NCBI GenBank assembly: GCA_012271065.1
Contig: JAAXHE010000112.1
Span: 3,784-67,783 of the forward strand
Length of the DNA stretch: 64,000 nucleotides
Reading direction: 5' to 3'
Source of the DNA: Candidatus Latescibacterota bacterium
GTDB lineage: Bacteria; Latescibacterota; UBA2968; GCA-2709665
Below, in pieces: positions 1 through 8,457 of the stretch. The position numbers were made by a program, and so were the translations under genes. The notes under the pieces were generated by a model. That model searched no databases and was not told the origin of the DNA. It saw only the letters and a list, made by a program, of their open reading frames with translations. Position 1 is the stretch's first letter; each line of letters opens with the position of its first letter.

Positions 1-939
1 CGCATCGCCTGGGACGGACGCGACGCGGTTGGCGCGGGCTGGGGGCGCGCGGAAGAGGGCCGGCCGGTATTCAACCGGCGGTTTCATATGGCGGACGGCA
101 CGGTGCGGACCAACCCCGGTACCGGAAATCCAGACGTCGTGAGGGCCGCGGGCCCGGTTGACCCGGACGTGGGTGTGCTCTGTATTCAGAAAACGGATGG
201 CGCACCCGTGGGACTGTTGTGCAACTACGCGTTGCACTACGTGGGCGGGGGTGACCACGAGCGGGAGATCTCGGCAGACTATTTCGGATATTTTTCGAGT
301 CTCATTCAGCGCATGCGAGGCCAACGGTTTACGGCGGCGCTTTCGAACGGCGCTTCGGGCGACATCAACAACCACGACGTGATCGGTGGCAGCCGAAGCG
401 CGAACGACCGGCACCAGCATTCGGAACGCGTCGCCGCGCTGGTGGCGGCACAGGCCTTCTGGGCATGGAACGGGATGGATTTCGCCCGCGACCTGCCTCT
501 CGGCGCTGAAATGGTGGAAGTGGCGCTTCAGCGCAAGGCCGGCCCTTCGCCGGCCGATATCACCCGGGCCAGGGAAATCGACCAAGAGGGTCGAGGGACC
601 ATGGCGGAGCGGGCGTTCGCCCGGCGGATTCTGCGCCGGATGGCGGAAGTGCCGGACTCGTCGCGAACGTGGGTGCAGGCGCTTCGAATCGGAAACCTGG
701 CCCTCGTGGGCGTGCCGGGAGAACTGCTGGTAAGACTCGGCCTGGAAATCAAGCGTCGGTCTCCTTTCGGTCAGACGATGGTCCTGGAACTGGCCAACGA
801 CAGTGTGGGTTATCTGCCGGACGAACAGGCCTATAGAGAAGGCGGTTACGAACCCGAAGCGGCCCTTTTCACGCCGGGATCGGGCGAACAGATCGTGGAA
901 GCAGCCGTTAACCTGCTGGACAAATTGCATGCATCGTAG
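1..939 (+). CDS. Neutral/alkaline ceramidase-like protein, 3' part (cut by window edge)
   Basis: The reading frame is open from the first base, and an ATG at 88 is internal. The upstream codons align with the intact paralogue at 44257-45603 (FNRR.. followed by a DGTVR.NPG block). The fold is that of PF04734, neutral/alkaline non-lysosomal ceramidase. Shared blocks are NYALHYVGG, ISADYFGYF and NGASGDINN. Classical ceramidases carry the nucleophile in a GDVSPN block, but here the matching block is SGDINN, so ceramide hydrolysis should not be assumed. The gene lies 49 bp upstream of a Gfo/Idh/MocA gene, a pairing repeated at 44257-46629. That suggests a shared catabolic role, possibly on a sugar or amide. 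Confidence 0.75.
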   Translation, partial: RIAWDGRDAVGAGWGRAEEGRPVFNRRFHMADGTVRTNPGTGNPDVVRAAGPVDPDVGVLCIQKTDGAPVGLLCNYALHYVGGGDHEREISADYFGYFSSLIQRMRGQRFTAALSNGASGDINNHDVIGGSRSANDRHQHSERVAALVAAQAFWAWNGMDFARDLPLGAEMVEVALQRKAGPSPADITRAREIDQEGRGTMAERAFARRILRRMAEVPDSSRTWVQALRIGNLALVGVPGELLVRLGLEIKRRSPFGQTMVLELANDSVGYLPDEQAYREGGYEPEAALFTPGSGEQIVEAAVNLLDKLHAS

Positions 940-988
940 ATCCCGGCCCAATTGGGGTTTTCAAAGAAACAGCTTCCGAGGAGGAAAA

Positions 989-2032
989 ATGTCGGACAAG
1001 ATACGTATCGGAATCATCGGCGCCGGAGGCATTTTCCGGAGCCGTCATTTCCCCGGGTTGGCGAAGATCGGGGACGCGGAGGTGGTTGCCATCTGCAACC
1101 GGAGCGAGGCAAGCGCGGGCGCAATCGCACGCGAATTCGGCCTGTCACCGAGACTGATGTCGGATCCGTACGCGTTGATCGGGAGCGAGGACGTGGACGC
1201 GGTGATGATCGGTACGTGGCCGTACCGCCACTGCGAATACGTGCTGGCCTCCCTTGACGCGGGAAAGCACGTCTTCGTGCAGGCGAGGATGGCGATGAAC
1301 CTTCGCGAGGCAAAGTCCATGTACGCCAGGGCGCAGGAGACGGGCCTCGTCACGCAGATCTGCCCGTCGCCGATGGCAATGAAGGGCGACTGGTTCATCC
1401 AGCGGCTGATCCGGGAGGGATACCTGGGAGATATCTACCATGTCTATACCCGGTCGTTAAGCGGCGACGGCTGTGACCCCGACAATCCGCTTCACTGGCG
1501 GCAGATCGACCGGTATTCGGGTTTGAACGCGCTGAACATGGGCATCCTGGTGGAAATCGTGCAACGCTGGGCAGGCCAGATGAAGACGATTTCGGCGCAC
1601 GCGGAGACGTTCATCAGGACGCGGCCGCTGGATAACGGTCAGGGGAAGGGACCGGTGGAACGCCCCGATTCGGTGCATATCATGGGGCAGATGGAAAACG
1701 GCGCGCAGGCCGCGTTTCTGTTTTCCTCCGTGGCGAGGTTCGGCATGGATCCGCAGGTGGAACTCTACGGCAGCGAGGGGACCCTGGTCTACAAGCTGGA
1801 CAGCGATACCATTCTGGGCGGGCAAGCCGGAGACAGCGGGCTGTCCGAAATCTCCATTCCGGACGACGAGGCGCGCGAGTGGACCGTGGAGCAGGATTTC
1901 GTGAGCGCGATTCAGGGCGGGCCTCCCGGAGATACCACCTTCGAAGCCGGCCTGAATTACATGGCGTTTACGGAGGCAGTCTTCCGATCCGTGGAACGCG
2001 GCGGCGTTGTGCGTCTGCCCCTGGTGGATTGA
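989..2032 (+). CDS. Gfo/Idh/MocA family NAD(P)-dependent oxidoreductase
   Basis: 347 aa. The N-terminal Rossmann fold shows a dinucleotide-binding GIIGAGGIF loop at residues 8-16 and continues to about residue 120. A C-terminal alpha/beta substrate domain follows. The usual catalytic EKP(x) motif reads VQARMAM, so the catalytic Lys of typical family members is not obvious. The frame is open further upstream, but the ATG at 989 follows a strong GAGGAGG ribosome site and starts right at the Rossmann strand. Members oxidise or reduce sugars, inositols and related compounds; the substrate here is unknown. It sits between a ceramidase-like gene and a HAD phosphatase. Confidence 0.85.
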   Translation: MSDKIRIGIIGAGGIFRSRHFPGLAKIGDAEVVAICNRSEASAGAIAREFGLSPRLMSDPYALIGSEDVDAVMIGTWPYRHCEYVLASLDAGKHVFVQARMAMNLREAKSMYARAQETGLVTQICPSPMAMKGDWFIQRLIREGYLGDIYHVYTRSLSGDGCDPDNPLHWRQIDRYSGLNALNMGILVEIVQRWAGQMKTISAHAETFIRTRPLDNGQGKGPVERPDSVHIMGQMENGAQAAFLFSSVARFGMDPQVELYGSEGTLVYKLDSDTILGGQAGDSGLSEISIPDDEAREWTVEQDFVSAIQGGPPGDTTFEAGLNYMAFTEAVFRSVERGGVVRLPLVD

Positions 2033-2056
2033 CGTATCAGTCGAAAGGTCTGCAAA

Positions 2057-2914
2057 ATGGGTGACGTGCGGCTCGTGGCGTTCGATCTGGATGGTACGCT
2101 GCTCGACGACAGGGGCCGGATGTCAAACGAGTCTGTGGAGGCGCTTCGGCGACTGGCGCTCTCCGGCATCGCGATGGCATCGATCAGTGGCCGAAACGTG
2201 GGGAAGAGTCTGGCGCCGTTTTCGCCCGATCTGAGACCGGCGCTGCACGTGGGCAGCTATAATGGCGCGATGGTGCTGGGAACGGGCGCGGATGACGAAC
2301 GGCCGTTGTTGCACGAACAGCGATTGCCTGAGGGTGGCTTTCCCGGTGTGCTGGACTTCATCGGCGACAGCCGGTTGAACTTCATCTATTGCAGGTGCGA
2401 GGCCGACGCTCCGGGTCTCAACGAGGCCTATCTTACGGACGAGGAGACCCGGTGGATCCGAAATCTCGTGCGGATGACGGGCGTGAGAATCGTGGTGGAG
2501 CCGGATCTGTTGGCCGGGGCACGGGATTTCGTGCCGCCGCCGAAGATGATCGTGCTGCCCGGTCCTGAGCGACGGGAAGCGGTGTTCGAGGACATGCGTG
2601 CGGCGTTTGGGGGGCAATTCTATCTCGCCCGTACGGGTGACGACCGGATCGAGATCATGCATCCGGAGGTGAACAAGGCGGTCGCGTTGCGTGAGATCTG
2701 CGATGCGTGCGGCGTCGCCCCTTCACAGTCGCTTGCGATTGGAGACGGGGACAACGACCTGCCGATGCTGAAGGCGGCGGGCATAGGCGTGCTGATGGGA
2801 AACGCGGACCGTCTGACCAGGGATTCAGCCGCCGAGGCGTGCGTGCGGATGTGCGGGTCGCTGGAGCATGAAGGGTTCTCGAAGACCGTGGCGAGATACG
2901 TGTCGGACGGTTAG
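2057..2914 (+). CDS. HAD superfamily hydrolase, Cof-type (subclass IIB)
   Basis: 285 aa. Motif I reads FDLDGTLL, with the nucleophile Asp10 and Asp12. Motif II is Ser in ASISGR, and motif IV is GDGDNDLPML near residue 235. The C2B cap lies in the middle, giving the architecture of the Cof/YbiV sugar-phosphate phosphatases. It starts 24 bp after the Gfo/Idh stop and ends in TAG 4 bp from the convergent GntR gene. A phosphatase of a phosphorylated sugar or small metabolite is the likely role; the substrate cannot be read from sequence. Confidence 0.88.
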   Translation: MGDVRLVAFDLDGTLLDDRGRMSNESVEALRRLALSGIAMASISGRNVGKSLAPFSPDLRPALHVGSYNGAMVLGTGADDERPLLHEQRLPEGGFPGVLDFIGDSRLNFIYCRCEADAPGLNEAYLTDEETRWIRNLVRMTGVRIVVEPDLLAGARDFVPPPKMIVLPGPERREAVFEDMRAAFGGQFYLARTGDDRIEIMHPEVNKAVALREICDACGVAPSQSLAIGDGDNDLPMLKAAGIGVLMGNADRLTRDSAAEACVRMCGSLEHEGFSKTVARYVSDG

Positions 2915-2918
2915 CGTT

Positions 2919-3686
2919 TCATTCCGATCGGTTTTCGGAATCACCGTCGATACGCGCCCGAAGGTCCACGCTGCTGGACAGAATGTGCTCCTCCATGGCC
3001 CGCTGCGCGGCTTCGGCATCGCGTCTCCGGATGGCTCGCACGATTTTTACGTGTTCTTCCACCGACATCCGGGCCCGCACCTCCACCGTATGGGTTGCGG
3101 GTTCCTCCAGGCTGGCTCCGATCCACTCCTGAAGGTAATTGCGTATCATTACAAGGAGGTTGCGGAGGATCGAATTCTGGGTTGCCCGGGCAATGGCCAG
3201 ATGGAACTGCACGTCGAACTCCAGGAATTCGGCGGGCCGGTTCAGAGATGCCTCGATTCCACGGATCGTCCGGTCGAATTCCCGGAGGTCGGCTTCCGTG
3301 GCGCGCCCGGCGGCAAGGAATGCATTACGGGATTCCAGCATAAGCCGGGTTTCCACGAGGTCCGTGACTTCCTTCGGATCCAGCAGCAGGCCCCAGCTCA
3401 GGGATTTCTCCAGGTATCGGCCGGTGTTGTCGCTGACGAACGTACCCTCACCCACCCGGGGTTCCAGGATGCCCATCACGGAGAGTGTTCGGAGGGCTTC
3501 TCTGAGGGAGGTCCGGCCGACCCCGAACTGTTTGCACAGGCTTCGTTCCGGCGGCAGCCGATCGCCCGGTTTCAGCACGTCCCGGGAGATCAGGTCGATG
3601 ATCTGGCCGACGATTTCGTCGCTCAGCGACGTGCGCCGGACGGGCGTCATCTGCTCGAGTGCCGGGGCCTTCGTTTTTCGAGTCAC
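2919..3686 (-). CDS. GntR-family transcriptional regulator, FadR subfamily (FCD domain)
   Basis: 255 aa. The N-terminal winged helix (about residues 18-85) has the GntR signature: LKPGDRLPPERSL, then GVGRTSLREALR and GEGTFVS. An all-helical FCD ligand-binding domain (about 95-240) follows. It is transcribed divergently from the methyl-transfer cluster starting at 3870. The shared 183-bp region holds a perfect TGGTC-T-GACCA palindrome of the type bound by FadR/PdhR-like proteins. I infer that it represses itself and the cluster, released by an acid or a related effector metabolite of the methylated substrate. Confidence 0.9.
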   Translation of the reverse strand: MTRKTKAPALEQMTPVRRTSLSDEIVGQIIDLISRDVLKPGDRLPPERSLCKQFGVGRTSLREALRTLSVMGILEPRVGEGTFVSDNTGRYLEKSLSWGLLLDPKEVTDLVETRLMLESRNAFLAAGRATEADLREFDRTIRGIEASLNRPAEFLEFDVQFHLAIARATQNSILRNLLVMIRNYLQEWIGASLEEPATHTVEVRARMSVEEHVKIVRAIRRRDAEAAQRAMEEHILSSSVDLRARIDGDSENRSE

Positions 3687-3748
3687 GATATCTTAAACTT
3701 TCTTCTTGATGCGCGAATCGCCCGTTCGTCACGCCCGAAAGATTTCGC

Positions 3749-3802
3749 TTTACAATGGCTTCTTTTTAGGTTAACCTTAAACGCAGAATTGGTCTGACCA
3801 TC
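3749..3802. promoter_or_regulatory. Divergent control region with GntR-type operator
   Basis: TGGTC-T-GACCA at 3790-3800 is a perfect 11-bp inverted repeat. With its flanks it reads AATTGGTnnnACCA, very like the known E. coli PdhR and FadR sites. A second perfect 10-bp palindrome, AGGTTAACCT, lies at 3768-3777. A possible plus-strand promoter is TTTACA (3749-3754), 17 bp, then TAACCT (3772-3777). In that case both palindromes would overlap or flank the -10 box, as expected for repression. The operator call is solid as a pattern; the promoter boxes are weak. Confidence 0.55.
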
Positions 3803-3869
3803 ATCATAACAGTAAAAGAACAGACGGGGTTCCCCGCTGTCAAGGGAAAATTCGTCGGAGGATGGCACA

Positions 3870-4499
3870 ATGGGCCAAACCGTCGATATCGGAACGCGCA
3901 TCGAACTGGTGCCCATGGATCCGCATTTTCATGAAATCACGATCGGCCTCTACCGGCAGGAGGACGACGGGGCTCCCGTGTATGACGTACATACGTACAA
4001 CGGAAGAGCGGGGGCCGACCAGCGGATCGCATTCGTCTCCAACGCGATGGTGGTACTGGGCGGAATGGCGCAGACACACGACGGGCTGCTTCGATTTCCG
4101 TGCGGAGAAGCCCACGAACTGGCCTGCCGGCGGGTCTTTCTCGAGGCGTGCAAGCTGGCTTCCGGCGGCGAGCTGAAAGCCCGTCCGCTGACGATTGTCG
4201 ACAGGAAGTCCGGATTGAACATCACGGTGTCCCGCGCGGGCAGCGGCGAGTACCGCGTCGAAGCCGAAGGGGAGGGAAAGGACGGCGCGCGGAGAATCGC
4301 GGCAATCGCGGGCGGGCTGGCCAAGCTCGGAGAAATGCAGTCTCGAAGCCCGGATACGGTCGCATTTTCGTGCGGACACTACCACGACGCTGTTGTGGGA
4401 TTGCTTCTGGTTCGGGCCCCAAACGTCCGGGCGGCGGTTCGCGAACAGGAGATGTCGGGCGCCCGTGGCGTCCTGGCTGCGCCCAGCCAGCAGCGGTAG
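3870..4499 (+). CDS. Hypothetical protein with two CGxxH motifs, first gene of methyl-transfer cluster
   Basis: 209 aa, not recognised. It has no signal peptide or membrane segment. Two Cys/His clusters stand out: C78-G-E-A-H82 with C86 and C94, and C168-G-H-Y-H172. The spacing is suggestive of a metal site or a duplicated half-site. The C-terminal 20 residues are low in structure. The ATG follows a GGAGGATG-like region. It is the first gene after the GntR operator and lies 41 bp upstream of the methyltransferase, so it probably works in the same pathway, for example as a substrate-handling or metal-delivery partner. No function is claimed. Confidence 0.7.
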   Translation: MGQTVDIGTRIELVPMDPHFHEITIGLYRQEDDGAPVYDVHTYNGRAGADQRIAFVSNAMVVLGGMAQTHDGLLRFPCGEAHELACRRVFLEACKLASGGELKARPLTIVDRKSGLNITVSRAGSGEYRVEAEGEGKDGARRIAAIAGGLAKLGEMQSRSPDTVAFSCGHYHDAVVGLLLVRAPNVRAAVREQEMSGARGVLAAPSQQR

Positions 4500-4540
4500 T
4501 GCCGGCGCGTAGACGATCATTCAAACGGGAGAGTGGGATT

Positions 4541-5587
4541 ATGGCGACTCAACCGGTGGGTCCAATGACCGGCCGCGAGCGCGTTCTGGCGGCGCTGAAC
4601 AGGGAGCAGGTGGACCTGACGCCCGTGTGCAATCCGACGTCGGTGGCGACGGTGGAGTTGATGGATCTGGTGGACGCGCCCTTTCCGCAGGCGAACCGCG
4701 ACCCGGAACTGATGGCCCGCCTTGCCGCCACGGGGCACACGGAGCTGGGGTTCGATTCGGTCATGCCGGTGTTCACGATTATCCAGGAGTCGTCCGCATT
4801 GGGCTGCAAGATCCAGTGGGAGCAGAAAGACAACTGGCCCACCGTAAGGATGCGCGAGCCCATCTGGGAAGACGTGGACGACATTCAGATTCCACCGGAC
4901 CTGCTTACGCACCAGGATACGAAGTGCGTGCTGGATGCGATCCGGATTCTGAAGAAGGAATACGGAGATGACGTGGCCGTTATCGGCAAGACAATGGGCC
5001 CATGGTCACTGGGATACCACTGCTTCGGCGTGGAGCCCTTTCTGCTCATGTCTCTGGACGACCCGGACAAGACAAAGGAGTGTCTTGACAGAATGAAAGA
5101 CGTGACCGTGGACTTTGGAGTGGCGCAGATCGAGGCGGGCGCGGATGCGCTCACGCTGCCCGATCACGCGACGGGCGACCTGGTGAGCGGGGAATACTAC
5201 AAGCGGTATCTGCGCGACCTGCATATCGAGTTCGTGGAGCGGATCCCGATTCCGCTGATTCTACACATCTGCGGGCGGACGGTGGACCGTATGGAGTACA
5301 TCGCGCAGACGGGAATGTCCGCATTCCATTACGACTCGAAAAACGAGCCGGGCGAATCCATGGCGGCGGTGAAGGAGCGGATCTCGCTGGTGGGCAACAT
5401 CAACAATCCGGAGACGCTGTTTTCAAAAGGGCCGGAGGCGGTCCGCCAGGAGGTCTTCAGGAACCTGGACGCAGGCGTGCATCTCGTCGGTCCGGAGTGC
5501 GCGATACCGCTACAGACGTCCATCGAGAACCTGAAGGAGATTCCCGGAGCGGTCCGGGACTGGCACCGGGAGATGCCGGCGGGATAG
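4541..5587 (+). CDS. MtaA/CmuA/UroD-family cobamide methyltransferase
   Basis: 348 aa in the uroporphyrinogen-decarboxylase fold. In this branch a zinc site activates a methyl acceptor or donor. The zinc ligands are visible as H242-x-C244 (LHICG) and C320 (GPECAIP), the H-x-C...C pattern of MtaA/MtbA-type enzymes. True UroD lacks this pattern. The frame is open upstream, but the ATG at 4541 follows a GGGAGAGTGGG site and the domain starts there (TGRERVLAAL). It is followed 15 bp later by a corrinoid protein and then by a RACo activator. It is therefore most likely the substrate:corrinoid methyltransferase of the cluster. The methyl donor is unknown. Confidence 0.88.
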   Translation: MATQPVGPMTGRERVLAALNREQVDLTPVCNPTSVATVELMDLVDAPFPQANRDPELMARLAATGHTELGFDSVMPVFTIIQESSALGCKIQWEQKDNWPTVRMREPIWEDVDDIQIPPDLLTHQDTKCVLDAIRILKKEYGDDVAVIGKTMGPWSLGYHCFGVEPFLLMSLDDPDKTKECLDRMKDVTVDFGVAQIEAGADALTLPDHATGDLVSGEYYKRYLRDLHIEFVERIPIPLILHICGRTVDRMEYIAQTGMSAFHYDSKNEPGESMAAVKERISLVGNINNPETLFSKGPEAVRQEVFRNLDAGVHLVGPECAIPLQTSIENLKEIPGAVRDWHREMPAG

Positions 5588-5602
5588 GGAGACTGGTACG
5601 CT

Positions 5603-6373
5603 ATGGCGGAAATTACCGATATCGTAAACGAGTTCATCCGTGACGAAATCGAGGAGTTCCTTGAGCGAGAAGACGAACGGGAGCGGGCGATCGCCACGTT
5701 CGCCGAGGTTACTCCCAATATGCAGGCAATTGCCGCGGCCCTGATCGACGGCGATCATCACGAAGTGGACGCATTGACCAAAGCCGCTCTGGATGCCGGC
5801 ACCGGGGCGCTGGAAGTGATGGACGACGGGCTGATCGCGGGAATGGGCATCGTGGGGATCAAATTCCGCGAGAACTTCATCTTCGTTCCGGAAGTGCTGG
5901 CCTGCGCCCGGGCGATGAAGGCCGGCATGGCCTATATCGAACCCATTCTGTCCGCGTCGGGCATCGAGCCGATCGGAACGGTAATCATGGGAACTGTAAA
6001 GGGCGACCTGCACGACATCGGAAAGAACCTCTGCATCATGATGCTTCGCGGCGCCGGGTTTGTCGTTCACGATCTGGGCGTGGACACGTCGGAGGACGAA
6101 TTCATGGATGCCGTGGAGGAACACGGCGCTCCACTGCTGGGGATGTCGGCGCTACTGACGACCACAATGCCCAATATGGGCAAGACGATCGAGGCCTTCA
6201 TCGACGCGGATCTGCGTGAAGACGTGAAGATCATGGTGGGGGGCGCGCCCGTCACGCAGGAATTCGCCGACGATATGGGCGCGGACGGGTACGGAAAGGA
6301 CGCGATGGCGTGCGTGGACCTGGCTAAAGACCTGCTCGACGAGATGAAGGCAGAGACCAACCTGAATGTGTGA
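5603..6373 (+). CDS. Methyltransferase cognate corrinoid protein (B12-binding)
   Basis: 256 aa. The N-terminal helical cap domain (B12-binding_2 type) spans about residues 35-110. A Rossmann cobalamin domain follows, with the signature D135-L-H137-D-I-G140, whose His ligates cobalt in the base-off/His-on state. GMSALLTTTMPNM and the glycine-rich VGGAPVT block further down complete the domain. It is longer than the usual 210-220 aa MtaC/MtbC because of an acidic N-terminal extension of about 35 residues. It shuttles the methyl group between the UroD-type enzyme and the pterin- or homocysteine-using enzymes downstream. The stop overlaps the next start (GTGA). Confidence 0.92.
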   Translation: MAEITDIVNEFIRDEIEEFLEREDERERAIATFAEVTPNMQAIAAALIDGDHHEVDALTKAALDAGTGALEVMDDGLIAGMGIVGIKFRENFIFVPEVLACARAMKAGMAYIEPILSASGIEPIGTVIMGTVKGDLHDIGKNLCIMMLRGAGFVVHDLGVDTSEDEFMDAVEEHGAPLLGMSALLTTTMPNMGKTIEAFIDADLREDVKIMVGGAPVTQEFADDMGADGYGKDAMACVDLAKDLLDEMKAETNLNV

Positions 6374-6657
6374 GCCTAACCGTGCAGAAGATTGACAAAG
6401 AGGAATATCAGAAGCGGCTGGACAGGATCACGGAACTGTTCGCCGGAATGATCGCCCATGCCGATGAACTCTCAACCGTCCGGTGCCCCTACAAGAACCG
6501 TTTCGACGAGTGTACCGCCAGGTTCGGCTGCAGAAATCAGCGGAGGCCGCGTCCGGGCGGAACGCTGCTGATGTGCGGTGGAGACGACAAGCTGGACTAC
6601 CGCGGCGCGTGGGAAACGGAGACAGAACTTGGCGCATTCGTCGGGAGCGACGAATAG
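6370..6657 (+). CDS. Small four-cysteine protein of corrinoid methyltransferase cluster
   Basis: 95 aa, starting with GTG in a 4-bp GTGA overlap with the corrinoid-protein stop, so it is translationally coupled. The N-terminal third is a predicted amphipathic helix rich in Lys and Glu. Then come C39-P-Y-K, C48, C54-R-N-Q and C69-G-G, a C-x8-C-x5-C-x14-C pattern typical of a zinc or Fe-S site. It ends 5 bp before the RACo gene. I do not recognise the family. Its position between the corrinoid protein and its activator suggests a role in electron transfer to, or assembly of, the corrinoid site. Confidence 0.75.
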   Translation: MSLTVQKIDKEEYQKRLDRITELFAGMIAHADELSTVRCPYKNRFDECTARFGCRNQRRPRPGGTLLMCGGDDKLDYRGAWETETELGAFVGSDE

Positions 6658-6662
6658 TACGC

Positions 6663-8273
6663 ATGGGTACCATATCTCACGACGGAAAGCGGAGGGCCCT
6701 GACAGCCGGAAAGACGGTTTTCGACTATGCGGATGAACTGGCGGTCCAGGTGCCCACTTCCTGCGGACGCACCGGACACTGTCACGAGTGCGTGGTTGAA
6801 ATCGGGTGCGGGATGGACGCATTGCGGCCGCGGAACGACGTGGAGTCTTTCCTGCGGGAGAATTACCGTCTGGCTTGCCAGGCGGTGGTTGAAAACGACG
6901 AAGCCGATATCGAGTTCTCGCCGCTGAGGCGCAAGCCCAAGATTCTCTCACATTCCCTGGAAAGACCGCTGGATCCGGACCCCCTGGTCGCGCGCCTGGG
7001 GGACGTTGTTTATTATGACGGCGTCGCCGTCGACAGGTATCGCGGTCACCTTTACGGAATCGCGGTCGATCTGGGCACGACGACGGTGGTCATGGACCTG
7101 GTGGATCTGGCCACGGGCGAGAGCGTACACGTGAGTTCGTTCGAGAACCCGCAGCGTTTCGGCGGCAGCGACGTGATGAATCGCATCTCCTACGACGGGG
7201 AGTTTCACGGCGAACTTCAGAAGGCGGCCGTAAACGCGATCAATCACGAAATCCTGGAACTGGGAAGACGATTCGGGTTTGTCCGCCAGGAGATCTACGA
7301 GATCGTCGTGGCGGGAAACTCCACGATGCGGGACATCTTCTTCAAGCTGGACGTTCAGAGCATCGGCCAGAGACCGTACAAATCCCGCGTGGAGCACGCC
7401 TGTCTAGAGGGCGAACGGGAGACGACTTCCCTGCTGGAGGGTTCCAGGCGGCTGGGGCTGCGCGTCAATCCCAGGGCGAGGGTCTACGGGATGCCGCTGA
7501 TCGCCAGCCATGTGGGGGCCGATACCGCGGCGGACCTCGTGGCGACGGACCTGACGTCTCAGGATGGCGTGGTGATGCTGGTGGACGTGGGGACCAATAC
7601 CGAGGTGGTGGTGCGAAGCCCCGACCGGCTGCTCACCGCCTCCTGCCCGGCGGGGCCCGCGTTCGAGGGCGGGCTGGTCCGGTACGGGATGCCCGGACAT
7701 GAAGGCGCTATCGAGTCGATCCGTCTCGAAAACGGCGGGTTCCAATACCGGACCATCGGAAACGTCGAGCCGGAGGGAATGTGCGGGTCCGGGTTGATCG
7801 ATCTGCTGGCGGAACTCCGGCGGCACGATCTCATGGCGCCCAAAGGGATGTTTGCCGACCGGTCCTTCGAGATCCCGGTTGTCCCGGATTACGGGATCAC
7901 GCTGTCCCGCGAAGACGCCAGCAACCTTGCCCAGGCCAAGGCCGCGAATTTCTGCGGGCAGTTCATCCTGATGCGACACCTCGGGGTTGGGCCGGAAGAT
8001 ATCGACACGCTATACCTTGCCGGAGGTTTCGCGAACTACGTGAACGTCCGGAACGCGGTCGAGATCGGGTTTCTGGCGCCGGTCGAGGAAGAACGCGTCG
8101 TGAAGACGGGAAATGCGGCGGTCCAGGGGGCGCGGGAGGTGCTGATCTCGCGAAAAAGGCGGGCGGCCGTCGAGGCGCTGGTGAAAGAGATCGAGCATGT
8201 CGAACTCGAAACAACTCCGGACTTCTTCGAGGTATTCGTGGAAGGCTGCCAGTTCAAGCCGATGCCTTTTTAA
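6663..8273 (+). CDS. RACo-type ASKHA ferredoxin, reductive activator of corrinoid protein
   Basis: 536 aa. The N-terminal [2Fe-2S] ferredoxin domain has C34-x5-C40-x2-C43 and C72. A linker and then the DUF4445/RACo ATPase region follow; its actin-like phosphate loops read AVDLGTTTVVMDL and VDVGTNTEVV, with GCG-type loops at AGNSTM and LAGGFANYVN. RACo/RamA proteins use ATP to return inactive Co(II) corrinoid to Co(I). The ATG at 6663 was chosen because the ferredoxin fold starts there; the frame itself is open further upstream. It lies 5 bp after the small Cys protein. A repeat element separates it from the folate genes. Confidence 0.92.
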   Translation: MGTISHDGKRRALTAGKTVFDYADELAVQVPTSCGRTGHCHECVVEIGCGMDALRPRNDVESFLRENYRLACQAVVENDEADIEFSPLRRKPKILSHSLERPLDPDPLVARLGDVVYYDGVAVDRYRGHLYGIAVDLGTTTVVMDLVDLATGESVHVSSFENPQRFGGSDVMNRISYDGEFHGELQKAAVNAINHEILELGRRFGFVRQEIYEIVVAGNSTMRDIFFKLDVQSIGQRPYKSRVEHACLEGERETTSLLEGSRRLGLRVNPRARVYGMPLIASHVGADTAADLVATDLTSQDGVVMLVDVGTNTEVVVRSPDRLLTASCPAGPAFEGGLVRYGMPGHEGAIESIRLENGGFQYRTIGNVEPEGMCGSGLIDLLAELRRHDLMAPKGMFADRSFEIPVVPDYGITLSREDASNLAQAKAANFCGQFILMRHLGVGPEDIDTLYLAGGFANYVNVRNAVEIGFLAPVEEERVVKTGNAAVQGAREVLISRKRRAAVEALVKEIEHVELETTPDFFEVFVEGCQFKPMPF

Positions 8274-8275
8274 GA

Positions 8276-8412
8276 CTGGGGAGACGGTAGAGGTGAGACG
8301 GGAGAGATTGCCTGCCCCGTAAGTTTTCCGATTAGACCGCAGGCATAGAGGAAGCGCAGATCGGGCAAGGGTTTCATCTAACGTCTACCGGCTCATGTCT
8401 TCCCGCCTTTGA
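8276..8412. repeat. Dispersed repeat family 1, copy A
   Basis: Intergenic element of about 135 bp, related to copies at 16418-16556 and 48161-48290. Shared blocks in order are GAGACGG.AGA near the left end, GGGAGAGATTG(A)CTGCC, a GTAAG/GTGAG step, GCAAGGG(T/C)TTC and a right end near CTACCG followed by TCTCCC-type bases. The ends are roughly inverted. This copy is the most diverged. It sits between the RACo stop and the metF start. Confidence 0.7.
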
Positions 8413-8457
8413 GGGGCCGTGTGGAAGGGTCCCCCGCAAAAACACGAGTAAGTTCGC

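Noticed and set aside
4100..4540. Upstream extension of the UroD-type methyltransferase
   Set aside because: Arg-rich translation overlapping the 3870 gene in another frame; the ATG at 4541 has a ribosome site and the domain starts there.
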